Shown in pieces: positions 8,701-19,816 of a stretch of 41,298 bases of DNA; position 1 is the stretch's first letter; each line of letters starts with the position of its first letter. The position numbers were made by a program, and so were the translations under genes. The DNA comes from Deltaproteobacteria bacterium (lineage in GTDB: Bacteria; Desulfobacterota; Desulfuromonadia; Geobacterales; Geobacteraceae), in contig JAJZUC010000016.1 in NCBI GenBank assembly GCA_021847245.1, positions 1 through 41,298 of the forward strand. The letters are read 5' to 3'. The notes below the pieces were generated by a model, which was not told where the DNA came from, did no database searches, and was given only the letters and a program-made list of their open reading frames with translations.

Positions 8701-9299
8701 TCGCCTCGGGGCGCAACGTGAACCTCCTGGTTCTCGACACCGAGGTGTACTCCAACACCGGCGGCCAGGCCTCCAAATCGACCCCGCTCGGTGCGGTGGC
8801 CCAGTTCGCCGCCGGCGGCAAGGCGATGCCGAAGAAGGATCTCGGGATGATCGCCATGGCCTACGGCACCGTCTACGTCGCCAAGGTCTCCCTGGCCAAC
8901 CCGGCCCAGTGCATCAAGGCGTTCCTCGAGGCCGAGGCGTTCGACGGCCCGTCGCTCATCATCGCCTATGCCCACTGCATCGCCCACGGCATCAACATGA
9001 CCACCGCCGTCGACGAGCAGAAGAAAGCGGTTTCCAGCGGCCACTGGACCCTGTTCCGCTACAATCCGGACCTCGCCTGCAAGGGAGAGAACCCGCTCCA
9101 GCTCGACAGCAAGACGCCGAGCATCTCGTTCGAGGAGTACGCCCTCAGCGAGAACCGCTACCGGGTGCTGAAGAAGTCCAATCCGAAGGCCGCCGCAGCC
9201 CTCATGGCCCAGGCGAATGAGTGGAATGCCCGTCGCTTCGAGCTCTACGAGAAAATGGCGCAGATGACCTTCTCTGTCTGCCCGGCGGAGAAGAAGTAA
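5709..9299 (+). CDS. por: Pyruvate:ferredoxin oxidoreductase, single-chain type
   Basis: A single-chain enzyme of 1196 residues with all domains of the homodimeric type: the N-terminal domain (AIYPITPSSVMGE near residue 28, VVEMQSEGGA near 60), the middle and EKR-type domains, two 4Fe-4S clusters (CIQCGICSFVCPH near 696, CTGCGACVHNCP near 753), the cysteine group CAGCGETPY near 826 and the thiamine diphosphate site GDGWAYDIGYGG near 983. It interconverts pyruvate and acetyl-CoA plus CO2 with ferredoxin. In an acetate-using anaerobe it can run towards pyruvate for biosynthesis. The start at 5709 follows GAGGAGGAG. An open frame reaching back to 5535 overlaps recR and has no ribosome site. It stands alone with its own terminator. 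Confidence 0.95.
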   Translation: MSRKMVTIDGNTAAAHVAHATNEVIAIYPITPSSVMGEISDMKSAMGEKNIWGTVPAVVEMQSEGGAAGAVHGALQAGALTTTFTASQGLLLMIPNMFKIAGELTSTVFHVSARAIAAQALSIFGDHSDVMACRSTGWAMLCSNNVQEVMDFALIAQAATLRARVPFLHFFDGFRTSHEVQKVEELTFDDMRAMVDDELVAAHKARALNPDKPVMRGTAQNPDVYFQGRETVNPYYPATLGIVQEEMDKFAKVAGRQYKLVDYAGAPDAERVVVIMGSGADTIQETVENLVAKGEKVGVVKVRLFRPFPVDAFAAALPATVKKIAVLDRTKEPGSLGEPLYLDVRTAIGEAMADGKLSFARYPAVVGGRYGLGSKEFTPAMAKAVFDNLKDDRPKNHFVVGIVEDVTNVSLPVDPSFKNPAEGIYSAMFFGLGSDGTVGANKNSIKIIGERTDNNAQAYFVYDSKKAGSVTTSHLRFGRKAINSPYLIDQADFVACHNFSFLEKYDMLSKAKEGATFLLCSPFDKDEIWDRMPVEVQRQIIAKKLKFYVINAIKVAEELGLGARINVIMQTAFFKISNIIPLETALDSIKDAIKKSYGKAGEKVVEMNNKAVDAALENIFEVAVPAAATSSLKKPPVVGAHAPGFVQDVTATIIAGYGDDVPVSKMPADGTFPTATSQYEKRNIAVEIPVWDEAICIQCGICSFVCPHATIRMKAYDASCLANAPATFKSVDAKGNEYKGMKFTLQVAPEDCTGCGACVHNCPAKSKEDPNHKAINMQFQPPLREQEAKNWDFFLTLPETDLSLLKLDSLKGSQLVRPLFEFSGACAGCGETPYLKLLSQLFGDRALIANATGCTSIYGGNLPTTPWAKRADGRGPAWSNSLFEDNAEFGFGMRLTVDKFNEQALELLDQLLTCGCKHCQGVQGLMNEIKSADQSTQAGIERQRERVAQLKKTLVDCPEPAAKRLLTLADYLVKKSVWCVGGDGWAYDIGYGGLDHVIASGRNVNLLVLDTEVYSNTGGQASKSTPLGAVAQFAAGGKAMPKKDLGMIAMAYGTVYVAKVSLANPAQCIKAFLEAEAFDGPSLIIAYAHCIAHGINMTTAVDEQKKAVSSGHWTLFRYNPDLACKGENPLQLDSKTPSISFEEYALSENRYRVLKKSNPKAAAALMAQANEWNARRFELYEKMAQMTFSVCPAEKK

Positions 9300-9322
9300 C
9301 CCCCCTCGGACCATCCACCGCG

Positions 9323-9355
9323 AAAAGCCCCGGCATCTCCAGTGCCGGGGCTTTT
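9323..9355 (+). terminator. Intrinsic terminator after por
   Basis: AAAAGCCCCGGCA (9323-9335) pairs with TGCCGGGGCTTTT (9343-9355) around a seven-base loop. The symmetric A and T ends could let it work in both directions. Confidence 0.9.
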
Positions 9356-9383
9356 CAGTTCGTATTCCGCCGGGTTTATCCCC

Positions 9384-9412
9384 TTGAACGGTCGGCCATA
9401 GTCTGTTATAAC
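9384..9412 (+). promoter_or_regulatory. Promoter of mglBA
   Basis: TTGAAC (9384-9389), 17 bases, TATAAC (9407-9412). It lies about 60 bases before the mglB ATG and just after the por terminator. Confidence 0.65.
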
Positions 9413-9471
9413 CAACCCGATTGCGCATCGTGTGCATTCGCGAGACCGCCCGACCGGCGAAGAGGTGCTCC

Positions 9472-9963
9472 ATGGCTTATCCTCAGATGGTGATGTACGA
9501 TGAGGAGTTTAAGCAGATAAACTTCGTGATCGAGAAACTCCTCCGGGAGGCCAACGCCAAGGTGATCTTCCTGGTCGACAAGAACGGCCAGCTCATCTCC
9601 GGCGTCGGCGAGACGGACCGGTTCGACACGACCTCGCTTGCCTCCCTCACCGCGGGGAACATCGCCGCCACCGGAGGGCTGGCCAAGCTGATCGGCGAGA
9701 AGGAGTTCTCCATCCTCTTCCACGAAGGGGAGAAGGACAACCTCCACATCTCCATCGTCGGGGGGCGGGTGATTCTGGTGGTCATCTTCGACAACCGCTC
9801 ATCGCTGGGGCTCGTGCGGCTGCGGGTGAAGAAGGCCTCGGAGGAGCTGACCGGCATCTTCGACCGGCTCGTGCGGAAGGCCGAGGAGAAGGAGCGGAGC
9901 GGGGTGCCGGAGTTCCCCTTCGCCGAGATCACCGACGACGATATCGACAACCTGTTCAGCTAG
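9472..9963 (+). CDS. mglB: MglB-like Roadblock/LC7 protein, GAP of MglA
   Basis: A protein of 163 residues with one Roadblock/LC7 fold (roughly residues 10-120: VIFLVDKNGQLISGVG, then LASLTAGNIAATGGLAKLIG and LHISIVGGRVILVVIFD) and a charged C-terminal tail ending DDDIDNLFS. In Myxococcus xanthus, MglB stimulates GTP hydrolysis by MglA and sets cell polarity. The ATG at 9472 follows GAGGTG; the longer frame from 9421 lacks such a site. mglA follows 15 bases later. Type IV pilus ATPase genes occur in the same window, so a role in pilus polarity is a reasonable inference. Confidence 0.9.
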   Translation: MAYPQMVMYDEEFKQINFVIEKLLREANAKVIFLVDKNGQLISGVGETDRFDTTSLASLTAGNIAATGGLAKLIGEKEFSILFHEGEKDNLHISIVGGRVILVVIFDNRSSLGLVRLRVKKASEELTGIFDRLVRKAEEKERSGVPEFPFAEITDDDIDNLFS

Positions 9964-9978
9964 CCCGAGGTACGGCGG

Positions 9979-10566
9979 ATGTCTTTCATTAACTACGCGT
10001 CGCGCGAGATCAACTGCAAGATCGTCTATTATGGGCCCGGCCTCTGCGGCAAGACGACCAACCTCCAGTACGTCTACCAGAAGACTGCTCCCGAGGCGAA
10101 GGGGAAGATGATCAGCCTCGCCACGGAGACCGAGCGGACCCTCTTCTTCGACTTCCTCCCCCTGGCCCTCGGCGAGATCCGCGGCTTCAAGACCCGCTTC
10201 CACCTTTACACCGTCCCGGGCCAGGTCTTCTACGACGCCTCCCGGAAGCTGATCCTGAAAGGGGTCGACGGCGTGGTGTTCGTGGCCGACTCCCAGGAGG
10301 AGCGGATGGACGCCAACGTGGAGTCCCTCGACAACCTCCGCTTCAACCTGAAGGAACAGGGGTATGACCTCGACAGGCTTCCCTACGTGGTTCAGTACAA
10401 CAAGCGGGATCTCCCCGGCGTGCTGTCGGTGGAGGAGCTGCGGCAGGAGCTTAATCCCACGGGGGTCCCCGACTTCGAGGCCTGCGCCGCCACGGGGGAG
10501 GGGGTCTTCGAGACTCTCAAGGCGGTGGCAAAGCTGATCCTCATCGACCTGAAGAAAGGGAGATGA
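9979..10566 (+). CDS. mglA: MglA, Ras-like small GTPase
   Basis: A protein of 195 residues, full length for MglA. The P-loop is GPGLCGKTT (residues 19-27), the Walker B/switch II region is [13 protein letters not shown] and the base-specificity motif is NKRD (141-144). The start [21 protein letters not shown] is characteristic of MglA. It switches between GTP and GDP forms and marks the leading pole for pili and motility in Myxococcus. It is cotranscribed with mglB and closed by a terminator at 10603-10629. Confidence 0.94.
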   Translation: MSFINYASREINCKIVYYGPGLCGKTTNLQYVYQKTAPEAKGKMISLATETERTLFFDFLPLALGEIRGFKTRFHLYTVPGQVFYDASRKLILKGVDGVVFVADSQEERMDANVESLDNLRFNLKEQGYDLDRLPYVVQYNKRDLPGVLSVEELRQELNPTGVPDFEACAATGEGVFETLKAVAKLILIDLKKGR

Positions 10567-10602
10567 ACCCGGGGGGCGGTTCCGCGCCGCTGCGCCGACG
10601 AG

Positions 10603-10629
10603 CCCATGGGGTAACCCGTGGGTTTTTTT
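10603..10629 (+). terminator. Intrinsic terminator after mglA
   Basis: CCCATGGG (10603-10610) pairs with CCCGTGGG (10615-10622) around GTAA, followed by seven T. It lies only 22 bases before the next start codon, so some read-through into the ABC gene may occur. Confidence 0.8.
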
Positions 10630-10651
10630 GTTTGACGCGCAAGGGAGACCG

Positions 10652-12450
10652 ATGCACCACGGCAACGCTTACGAAGATGAGATAGTCGGCAGGGCCTATG
10701 ACCGGCGCCTCATGGGGCGCTTCCTCCGGTATGTCCGGCCGTACGCCGGCCTCGTCGCGGTATCGCTGATGTTGCTGCCACTCTCCGCAGCGGTCCGCCT
10801 TGCCCAGCCCTGGCTCCTCAAGGTGGCGATCGACGAGCACATCGTCTCCGGGCGCCTGGAGGGACTCCCCCTGGTGGCGGCGGGCTTCTTCGGGCTGATC
10901 ATCGCCGAATCGCTGTTCACCTTCCTTGAGGCGTGGCTGCTCCAGTACCTGGGGCAGCAGGTCATGTTCGATCTCCGGCTGGAGCTCTTCGCCCGCGTCC
11001 AGCGGCTGCCGATCCCTTTCTTCGACCGGACCCCCACCGGCAGCCTCGTGACCCGGCTCACCAGCGACGTGGAGGTCCTCGGCGAGATGTTCGCCGCCGG
11101 CATCATCACCGTGGTGGGGGACATCCTCTTCCTTGCAGGGATCGTTGGCGTTATGCTCTGGATGAACACGGCGCTCTCCCTCGTCACCTTCTCGGTCCTG
11201 CCGCTGCTCGTCTGGGTCGTCTTCGCCTTCCGGGCCAGGATGCGCACGGCGTTTCGCGCGGTCCGCTCCCGGCTCGCAAGCCTCAATACCTATCTGGCGG
11301 AAACCATCGGCGGCATGGCCATCGTGCAGCTCTTCAACCGCCAGGAGCATGAGCGCCGGGAGTTCACCCGGCTCAACGCCGCCTACCGCGACGCCAATCT
11401 CCCGGTCATAACCTGGGATGCCTCGCTCTACGCCCTCGTGGAGGCCCTCTCGTCGGTGGCGGTGGGGCTCATCATCTGGTACGGCGGGGGCGAGATCGGG
11501 CGGGGGACGCTCACCTTCGGTGCCCTGGTCGCCTTCATCCAGTATATCGAGAAGTTCTTCGGCCCGATCAGGGATCTCTCCGCCAAGTACTCGATCATGC
11601 AGGGGGCAATGGCGGCGCTGGAGCGGATCTTCAACCTGCTGGATGCGGAGGGGGACGTTTTCCCTCCCGCGCCTCATCCCGTGGAAGAGGAGAGGCGAAG
11701 GGCGGGAGGTGGGGCGGTCGAGACGATCGAGTTCCGGGATGTCTGGTTCGCCTACCGGGACGACGACCATGTCCTGCGGGGGTTCAACCTCACGGTCCGC
11801 CGCGGCGAGAAGGTGGCGCTGGTCGGCGAGACCGGCGGCGGGAAGACTACAGTGACGCGCCTTCTCTCCCGCTTTTACGACGTCTCCCGGGGAAGCATCC
11901 GGTTTGACGGCACCGACATCCGGGAGCTTCCCCTCCCGGACCTCCGCAGGCGGATCGGGGTGGTCCTCCAGGAGCCGTACCTCTTCACCGGCACGGTCGC
12001 CTTCAACATCTCCCTCGGCGACGAAACGGCCGCACGCCGGGTCGAGGAGGCCGCCCGCCTCGTGGGGGCCGACCGCTTCATCCGGGCGCTTCCCAACGGC
12101 TACCACGAGGAGGTGCGGGAGCGGGGAGGAAACCTCTCCGCCGGCGAGCGCCAGCTCATCTCCTTTGCCCGGGCCGTCGCCTTCGATCCCGAGATCCTCG
12201 TCCTCGACGAGGCGACTGCAAGCGTCGATTCGGCCAGCGAGCGGCTGATCCAGGAGGGGCTGCGGGGACTCATGGCCGGCCGAACTTCATTCGTCGTCGC
12301 CCACCGGCTTTCCACGGTTCAGGATGCGGACCGGATCTGCGTCATCCACCGGGGGGAGAAGGTGGAGGAGGGAACCCACCGGGAGCTGCTGGCCGCCGGC
12401 GGGCTCTACAGCCGGCTCCATCGACTGCAATTCAGGGAACAGGAGCGGAC

Positions 12451-12454
<4 letters not shown>
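10652..12454 (+). CDS. ABC exporter half, MdlB-like
   Basis: A protein of 600 residues, one fused membrane-ATPase exporter half. Six membrane segments span about residues 25-310. The ATPase domain has Walker [10 protein letters not shown] near residue 391, a changed signature NLSAGERQ near 494, Walker B ILVLDE near 520 with the catalytic Glu, and the H-loop VAHRLS. The odd signature with an intact Glu is the mirror image of the gene at 523-2325, which has LSGGQ but Asp after Walker B. Together they fit a heterodimeric exporter of the MdlAB/TM287-288 type. The ATG at 10652 follows AAGGGAG; a TTG at 10628 overlaps the terminator. Its stop overlaps the selB start by four bases. Confidence 0.9.
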
Positions 12455-14361
<1,907 letters not shown>

Positions 14362-14418
14362 TGGAGCGATCCGCGTCTCCCCTGAGGGGGCCGTCCCCAT
14401 CCAGCGGCCGGATTCCCC

Positions 14419-14679
14419 TCATTTTCTGTGGCACTCGACGCAGAGCGGATCGCTTACCCGTCGCTTCAGCAGGGCGTCAGGATCCTTTGCCTCCGCCTTT
14501 CCCATCAACCGCTCTCCCATCTTGTGACAGCCGAAGCAGCCGCGCCCCTGCAATGCTTGGTGCATCCGGACCATGCCGGGCTTCTTGCTATGGCATTCCT
14601 TGCATTCAAACATCCCCCCCCAGGCGCTTCCCGACAGAGAGCCGATCAGGAGTCCTGCGATAACGAATCGTGAAGACAT
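14419..14679 (-). CDS. Small periplasmic triheme c-type cytochrome
   Basis: A protein of 86 residues. It has an N-terminal signal segment (MSSRFVIAGLLIGSLSGSAWG) and three CxxCH haem sites: CKECH, CFGCH and CVECH. With only about 65 mature residues it is an electron carrier of the kind abundant in Geobacter. It lacks the usual PpcA spacing, so I do not assign it to that family. The ATG is preceded by TTGAGG. It is convergent with selB and divergent from parA. A candidate promoter and FNR-type dyad lie upstream at 14706-14747. Confidence 0.88.
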   Translation of the reverse strand: MSSRFVIAGLLIGSLSGSAWGGMFECKECHSKKPGMVRMHQALQGRGCFGCHKMGERLMGKAEAKDPDALLKRRVSDPLCVECHRK

Positions 14680-14705
14680 GATGTCAACCTCAAGTTTTTT
14701 TGGTC

Positions 14706-14747
14706 ATCCTACCTCCCGCTCGGGCAGGAGGCCTTGACCAAAGTCAA
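14706..14747 (-). promoter_or_regulatory. FNR/CRP-type dyad and -10 box for the cytochrome gene
   Basis: TTGAC-N4-GTCAA (14734-14747) is a perfect dyad of the FNR/CRP-family half-site type. On the minus strand TAGGAT (14711-14706) lies downstream. If the dyad is centred at -41.5, the -10 box falls exactly on TAGGAT and transcription would start at 14699, 20 bases before the ATG. Confidence 0.5.
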
Positions 14748-14819
14748 ATTCCCTCTCACGGGACGTTGCACTGGAAACCCTGCCAGTCACTCTTCGCCGC
14801 GTCGTGAGAATAATATCCC

Positions 14820-14854
14820 TTCACAAACGGGGGAGAGTGTGGTAACTAACACTC
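14820..14854 (+). promoter_or_regulatory. parAB promoter with inverted repeat
   Basis: TTCACA (14820-14825), 17 bases, TAACTA (14843-14848), preceded by TGTGG as in two other promoters here. The -10 box is flanked by the inverted repeat GAGTGT (14835-14840) and ACACTC (14849-14854), a possible repressor site. Confidence 0.45.
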
Positions 14855-14903
14855 GCTTCTGAGAAGTGCACCCTCCCCTCACCAGCTCACAAAGACGACA
14901 TCA

Positions 14904-15677
14904 ATGGCCAAGAAAATCTGTATCGCGAACCAGAAGGGGGGGGTCGGCAAGACCACCACCGCGGTGAACCTCGCTGCATCGCTTGCCGCTGCCGAAAAGC
15001 GGACGCTGCTCGTGGACATGGATCCCCAGGGAAACGCCGGCAGTGGGGTCGGTGTCGACAAGGGGGGACTTGCCGAATCGGTCTACGATGCGATTATCAA
15101 CGATGCGGACCCCTTGACGCTCGTGGTTCCTACCGATCTCGCGTTTCTGGAACTCCTCCCTTCCACTACCGATCTGGCCGGCGCCGAACTGGAGCTGGTG
15201 GCCACCGAAGGGCGGGAATGGAAGCTCAAACAGGCCCTCTCCCGCCTCGATGGCCGCTACGACTACATCCTCATCGACTGTCCTCCTTCGCTCGGGCTGC
15301 TGACGGTCAATGCCATGACGGCTGCCGACTCGGTACTCATCCCGCTTCAGTGCGAGTATTACGCCATGGAGGGATTGTCCCAGATCATAAAGACGATCAA
15401 GCTCGTCCAGAAGGGGCTCAATCCGAAGCTCGGGATCGAGGGGATCCTCCTCACCATGTATGACGGCCGAAACAATCTTGCCCGCCAGGTGAGCGAGGAG
15501 ATCCGGACGCACTTCAAGGATCTGGCGTTCGAGACCGTCATCCCCCGCAACGTCAGGCTCTCCGAGGCGCCAAGCCATGGCCGCCCCATCATCCTGTATG
15601 ACATCACCTCCAAGGGAGCGGTCACCTACATGGAGCTTGCGAAGGAACTCATGGGGAGGGAGGCACGCCATGGTTAA
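14904..15677 (+). CDS. parA: Chromosome partitioning ATPase ParA (Soj)
   Basis: A protein of 257 residues with the deviant Walker A motif KGGVGKTTT (residues 11-19), DMDPQGNAGSG (Walker A') and IDCPPSLGLLT (Walker B). These are typical of chromosomal ParA. It binds DNA non-specifically as an ATP dimer and positions the ParB-parS complex. parB overlaps its 3' end by eight bases. In many bacteria this pair lies beside rsmG and mnmG near the origin; those genes are not upstream here, a cytochrome gene is instead. Confidence 0.95.
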   Translation: MAKKICIANQKGGVGKTTTAVNLAASLAAAEKRTLLVDMDPQGNAGSGVGVDKGGLAESVYDAIINDADPLTLVVPTDLAFLELLPSTTDLAGAELELVATEGREWKLKQALSRLDGRYDYILIDCPPSLGLLTVNAMTAADSVLIPLQCEYYAMEGLSQIIKTIKLVQKGLNPKLGIEGILLTMYDGRNNLARQVSEEIRTHFKDLAFETVIPRNVRLSEAPSHGRPIILYDITSKGAVTYMELAKELMGREARHG

Positions 15678-16506
15678 GAAAACCGGTCTCGGCAAGGGGA
15701 TGGCCGCACTTCTCCCGGTGGTGGAGGAAGAGGGGAAGCGCTATTTCTCCTGTCCGATCGAGGAGATTCGCCCCAACAAGAACCAGCCCCGCAAGACCTT
15801 TGTCCCGGAAAAACTCGATGAGCTGGCCGCGTCGATCCGTGAGAAAGGGATCATCCAGCCGCTGGTGGTTCGCAAAAAGGGGGACCACTACGAACTGATT
15901 GCCGGCGAGCGCCGCTGGCGTGCCGCCCAGAAGGCGGAACTGCGCGAAGTACCGGTGGTCATCCAGGATGTCTCCGAGGATACGGCGCTGGAGATGGCGC
16001 TCATCGAGAATATCCAGCGGGAAGACCTCAATGCGGTGGAAGAGGCGGAGGCCTACCATGCGTTGATGGAAACCTTCGGCCTCACCCAGGAAGAGATGGC
16101 GAAGCGGGTCGGGAAAGACCGCTCCACCGTTGCCAACTCGCTGCGGCTGCTCAAGCTTTCTCCCGAGCTGAAAAAGGATATCGTTGAGGAGCGCCTCGCC
16201 ATGGGGCACGCCCGGGCACTGCTGTCGCTCGAAAGTCATGAGCAGCGGCGGGAGGCACGCGAGGCGATCGTGCGTGGCAACCTGACGGTGCGGGAAGCCG
16301 AGGCGCTAGTGAAACGGGTCCGGTCCGGCCCCAGACCCCGGGCGGGGGCGAAGGCCGACCTTCATGCCTCCGACCTCGTGGAGCAGCTTCAGCGCCGGTT
16401 CATGGCCAAGGTCGCCATACGCCGCAGCGGCAAGGGTGGTCGCATCGAGATTGCATTCGGCGGACAGGATGAACTGACGCGGCTCGCAGAACTTCTACTC
16501 GGCTGA
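15670..16506 (+). CDS. parB: Chromosome partitioning protein ParB (Spo0J)
   Basis: A protein of 278 residues. It starts KKTGLGKGMAALLP. The N-terminal CTPase/ParB box holds NQPRKTF and the GERRWRAA motif. A helix-turn-helix follows (LTQEEMAKRVGKDRSTVANSLR), then a C-terminal dimerisation domain. ParB loads at parS sites and slides as a CTP clamp. The ATG at 15670 overlaps parA; the open frame reaching back to 15577 lies inside parA and has no ribosome site. No full parS palindrome was seen in the window. Confidence 0.94.
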   Translation: MVKKTGLGKGMAALLPVVEEEGKRYFSCPIEEIRPNKNQPRKTFVPEKLDELAASIREKGIIQPLVVRKKGDHYELIAGERRWRAAQKAELREVPVVIQDVSEDTALEMALIENIQREDLNAVEEAEAYHALMETFGLTQEEMAKRVGKDRSTVANSLRLLKLSPELKKDIVEERLAMGHARALLSLESHEQRREAREAIVRGNLTVREAEALVKRVRSGPRPRAGAKADLHASDLVEQLQRRFMAKVAIRRSGKGGRIEIAFGGQDELTRLAELLLG

Positions 16507-16565
16507 AAACCGCTGTGCTGACCGGATCCGTGCATTATCTAGATAGTGTAAATCATATAAAAAAC

Positions 16566-16594
16566 TTGACACGACGCACGACCTGTGGTAGCTA
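16566..16594 (+). promoter_or_regulatory. Promoter of the ATP synthase operon
   Basis: TTGACA (16566-16571), 17 bases, TAGCTA (16589-16594). The bases TGTGGTAGCTA are identical to those of the minus-strand promoter at 340-330. The predicted start near 16601 gives a leader of about 90 bases. Confidence 0.5.
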
Positions 16595-16614
16595 ACGTCT
16601 GTTTGCGACCGGAC

Positions 16615-16660
16615 ATCCGTATTTTTTTTTGATACGGATTTAATTGTATACTGTATACAA
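16615..16660 (+). promoter_or_regulatory. Structured leader: hairpin and palindrome before the b' gene
   Basis: ATCCGTAT (16615-16622) pairs with ATACGGAT (16632-16639) around a T-rich loop. Next comes TTGTATACTGTATACAA (16644-16660), a perfect palindrome around one base, ending 31 bases before the GTG start. The first may end parB transcripts or act in the leader RNA. The second resembles a dimeric repressor operator. Confidence 0.45.
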
Positions 16661-16691
16661 AATTCATTCGAGTATTCGACGGGGTGGTAGC

Positions 16692-17117
16692 GTGATTAGT
16701 TTGGATCTTGCCTTTGTCATCCAGGTGGTGAACTTTCTGGTACTGATGCTGGTGCTGAACGTCCTTCTCTACAAGCCGATCAGGAAGGTCATTGCCGATC
16801 GCAAGGCGCAGATCGAGGGCTCCAGGGAGCGTGCGGCCGCGGTGGACCGGGAGGTGCAGGAGAAGGTCGCGCTGTACGAGGCTCGGCTGCGTGAGGTCAA
16901 GGCCAGGGCGGGCGAGGAGCGTGAGGCGCTTCGGAAAGAGGCACAGCAGGAGCAGGCGGTCCGGCTCGAGCGTGCTCGCGCCGAGGCGGCCGATTCCCTC
17001 TCTGCGATCAAGAACCGGGTGGCCAGGGAGGCTGCTGACGCAAAGGAGCTCTTGAAGGAGCAGGCCCGCGCCCTGTCGCTCGAAATCTGCGAGAAAGTGC
17101 TTGGGAGGAGTCTGTAA
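16692..17117 (+). CDS. atpF': ATP synthase subunit b', membrane stalk
   Basis: A protein of 141 residues with one N-terminal membrane helix (FVIQVVNFLVLMLVLNVLLYKPI) followed by a long charged coiled coil. This is a peripheral-stalk b-type subunit. A second b subunit follows at once, so the stalk is probably a b/b' heterodimer. The start is GTG at 16692 after GGGGTGG; the alternative TTG at 16644 is inside the palindrome. It is the first gene of the operon. Subunits a and c (atpB, atpE) are missing here and must be elsewhere. Confidence 0.88.
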   Translation: MISLDLAFVIQVVNFLVLMLVLNVLLYKPIRKVIADRKAQIEGSRERAAAVDREVQEKVALYEARLREVKARAGEEREALRKEAQQEQAVRLERARAEAADSLSAIKNRVAREAADAKELLKEQARALSLEICEKVLGRSL

Positions 17118-17118
17118 G

Positions 17119-17739
17119 ATGGCTAAGGCGAGAGGGTACAAAGGGTCCGTTCGGCCCATGGTGACGGCCGCGGCGTTCTGCCTCGCGCTCGTCGGGCTGG
17201 CGGCGCTGGGGTTTGCCGCCGAAGGTGGCGAGGGAGCCCATCATGTCGATACCGGCAAACAGCTCAAGGATTTCATGTGGCGGGTGATCGACTTTGCGGC
17301 CCTGCTTGCGCTCCTTGTCTGGGCGCTCAAGAAGGCGAACGTCAAGGGTGCCCTCGGTGACCGGACTGTCGCCATCGAGAAGGCGCTTCGTGATGCGGAG
17401 ACGGCCCGGGACGCGGCGGAGCGCAAGCTTGCCGAGTACCGCGACAAGCTGGAGACGGCGAACAAGGAGGTCGATGAGATCTACGCCGCCATCCGCCGGG
17501 AAGGGGAGCTCGAGAAGGAGCGGATCATTGCCGAGGCCCAGGCCGCTGCGGAGAAGATTCGTGAACAGGCCTCCGCCGCCGCGAACCAGGAAATAGTGAA
17601 GGCAAAAGCCGAGCTCCGGGACGAGGCCGCCCGCCTTGCAGTGCAAATGGCCGAACAGGCGATCCGGGAAAAGATCACGAAGGATGACCAGGATCGGCTT
17701 GTGAAAGACTATCTTACGAAGGTGGAGAGTTTACATTGA
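17119..17739 (+). CDS. atpF: ATP synthase subunit b
   Basis: A protein of 206 residues, longer than usual because of an N-terminal signal-like segment ([21 protein letters not shown]). The stalk membrane helix ([22 protein letters not shown]) and the coiled coil come after it. Such long b subunits with an N-terminal leader occur in Desulfuromonadota. It links F1 to the membrane part as the stator. The ATG follows GGGAGGAG at the end of the b' gene, only one base after its stop. The start of the delta gene overlaps its stop. Confidence 0.9.
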   Translation: MAKARGYKGSVRPMVTAAAFCLALVGLAALGFAAEGGEGAHHVDTGKQLKDFMWRVIDFAALLALLVWALKKANVKGALGDRTVAIEKALRDAETARDAAERKLAEYRDKLETANKEVDEIYAAIRREGELEKERIIAEAQAAAEKIREQASAAANQEIVKAKAELRDEAARLAVQMAEQAIREKITKDDQDRLVKDYLTKVESLH

Positions 17740-18278
17740 TCTCGAACGCAATTGCACGTCGCTATGCCAAGGCTCTGGTGCAGCTTGGGGCGGAAGAGGG
17801 GGCGGTCGACCGGTTCGGCGCCGAGCTTGCCCGGGCTGCCACGGTGCTGGGAACCAGCGTCGACCTTCGGTCGGTCCTCGGGAGTCCCGCGTACCGCATC
17901 GAGGCTAAACGGGAAATTCTCAAGGATGTGGTCGCCAGATTGGATCTTTCGGGAAGCGTCGCGAACTTTCTTCAGGTGCTTCTCGACCGGGGACGGATCG
18001 GCTGTCTTTCCCAGATCGTACAGAGCTACGAGTCCTTTGCCGATGATCTGTCCGGGGTGATCCGGCCGGTCCTCATGTCCGCCGACGCCCTTGACGGGGC
18101 CCAGGTCGAGGAGATGAAGTCGGCTCTCGCCAAGGCTACCGGGAAAAAGGTAGTGCTTTCCGTCAAGGTCGACCCTACCCTGATCGGCGGGGTGGTCACC
18201 AAGATCGGCGACAAGGTGTTCGACGGCAGCGTACGTACCCAGCTTGACAGGATTAGGGATATATTACAGAAGGGGTGA
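17736..18278 (+). CDS. atpH: ATP synthase subunit delta
   Basis: A protein of 180 residues of the OSCP/delta family ([15 protein letters not shown] at the start; [28 protein letters not shown] at the end in two blocks). It joins the stalk to the top of F1. The TTG start overlaps the atpF stop codon, a sign of coupled translation. Order and length are standard. Confidence 0.93.
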   Translation: MISNAIARRYAKALVQLGAEEGAVDRFGAELARAATVLGTSVDLRSVLGSPAYRIEAKREILKDVVARLDLSGSVANFLQVLLDRGRIGCLSQIVQSYESFADDLSGVIRPVLMSADALDGAQVEEMKSALAKATGKKVVLSVKVDPTLIGGVVTKIGDKVFDGSVRTQLDRIRDILQKG

Positions 18279-18286
18279 GAGGTTCC

Positions 18287-19795
<1,509 letters not shown>

Positions 19796-19816
19796 GACAA
19801 GGACGGTGCTTCGCCC

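Noticed and set aside
5805..9473. A 1222-codon open frame on the minus strand
   Set aside because: It is exactly antisense to the pyruvate:ferredoxin oxidoreductase gene, has low-complexity composition (Gly, Leu, Val, Asp, His rich) and no motifs. High GC third positions keep such frames open.
14680..16691. parS sites near parAB
   Set aside because: I looked for the CACGTG-centred palindrome; the CACGTG cores noticed in the window are inside genes and lack matching arms.
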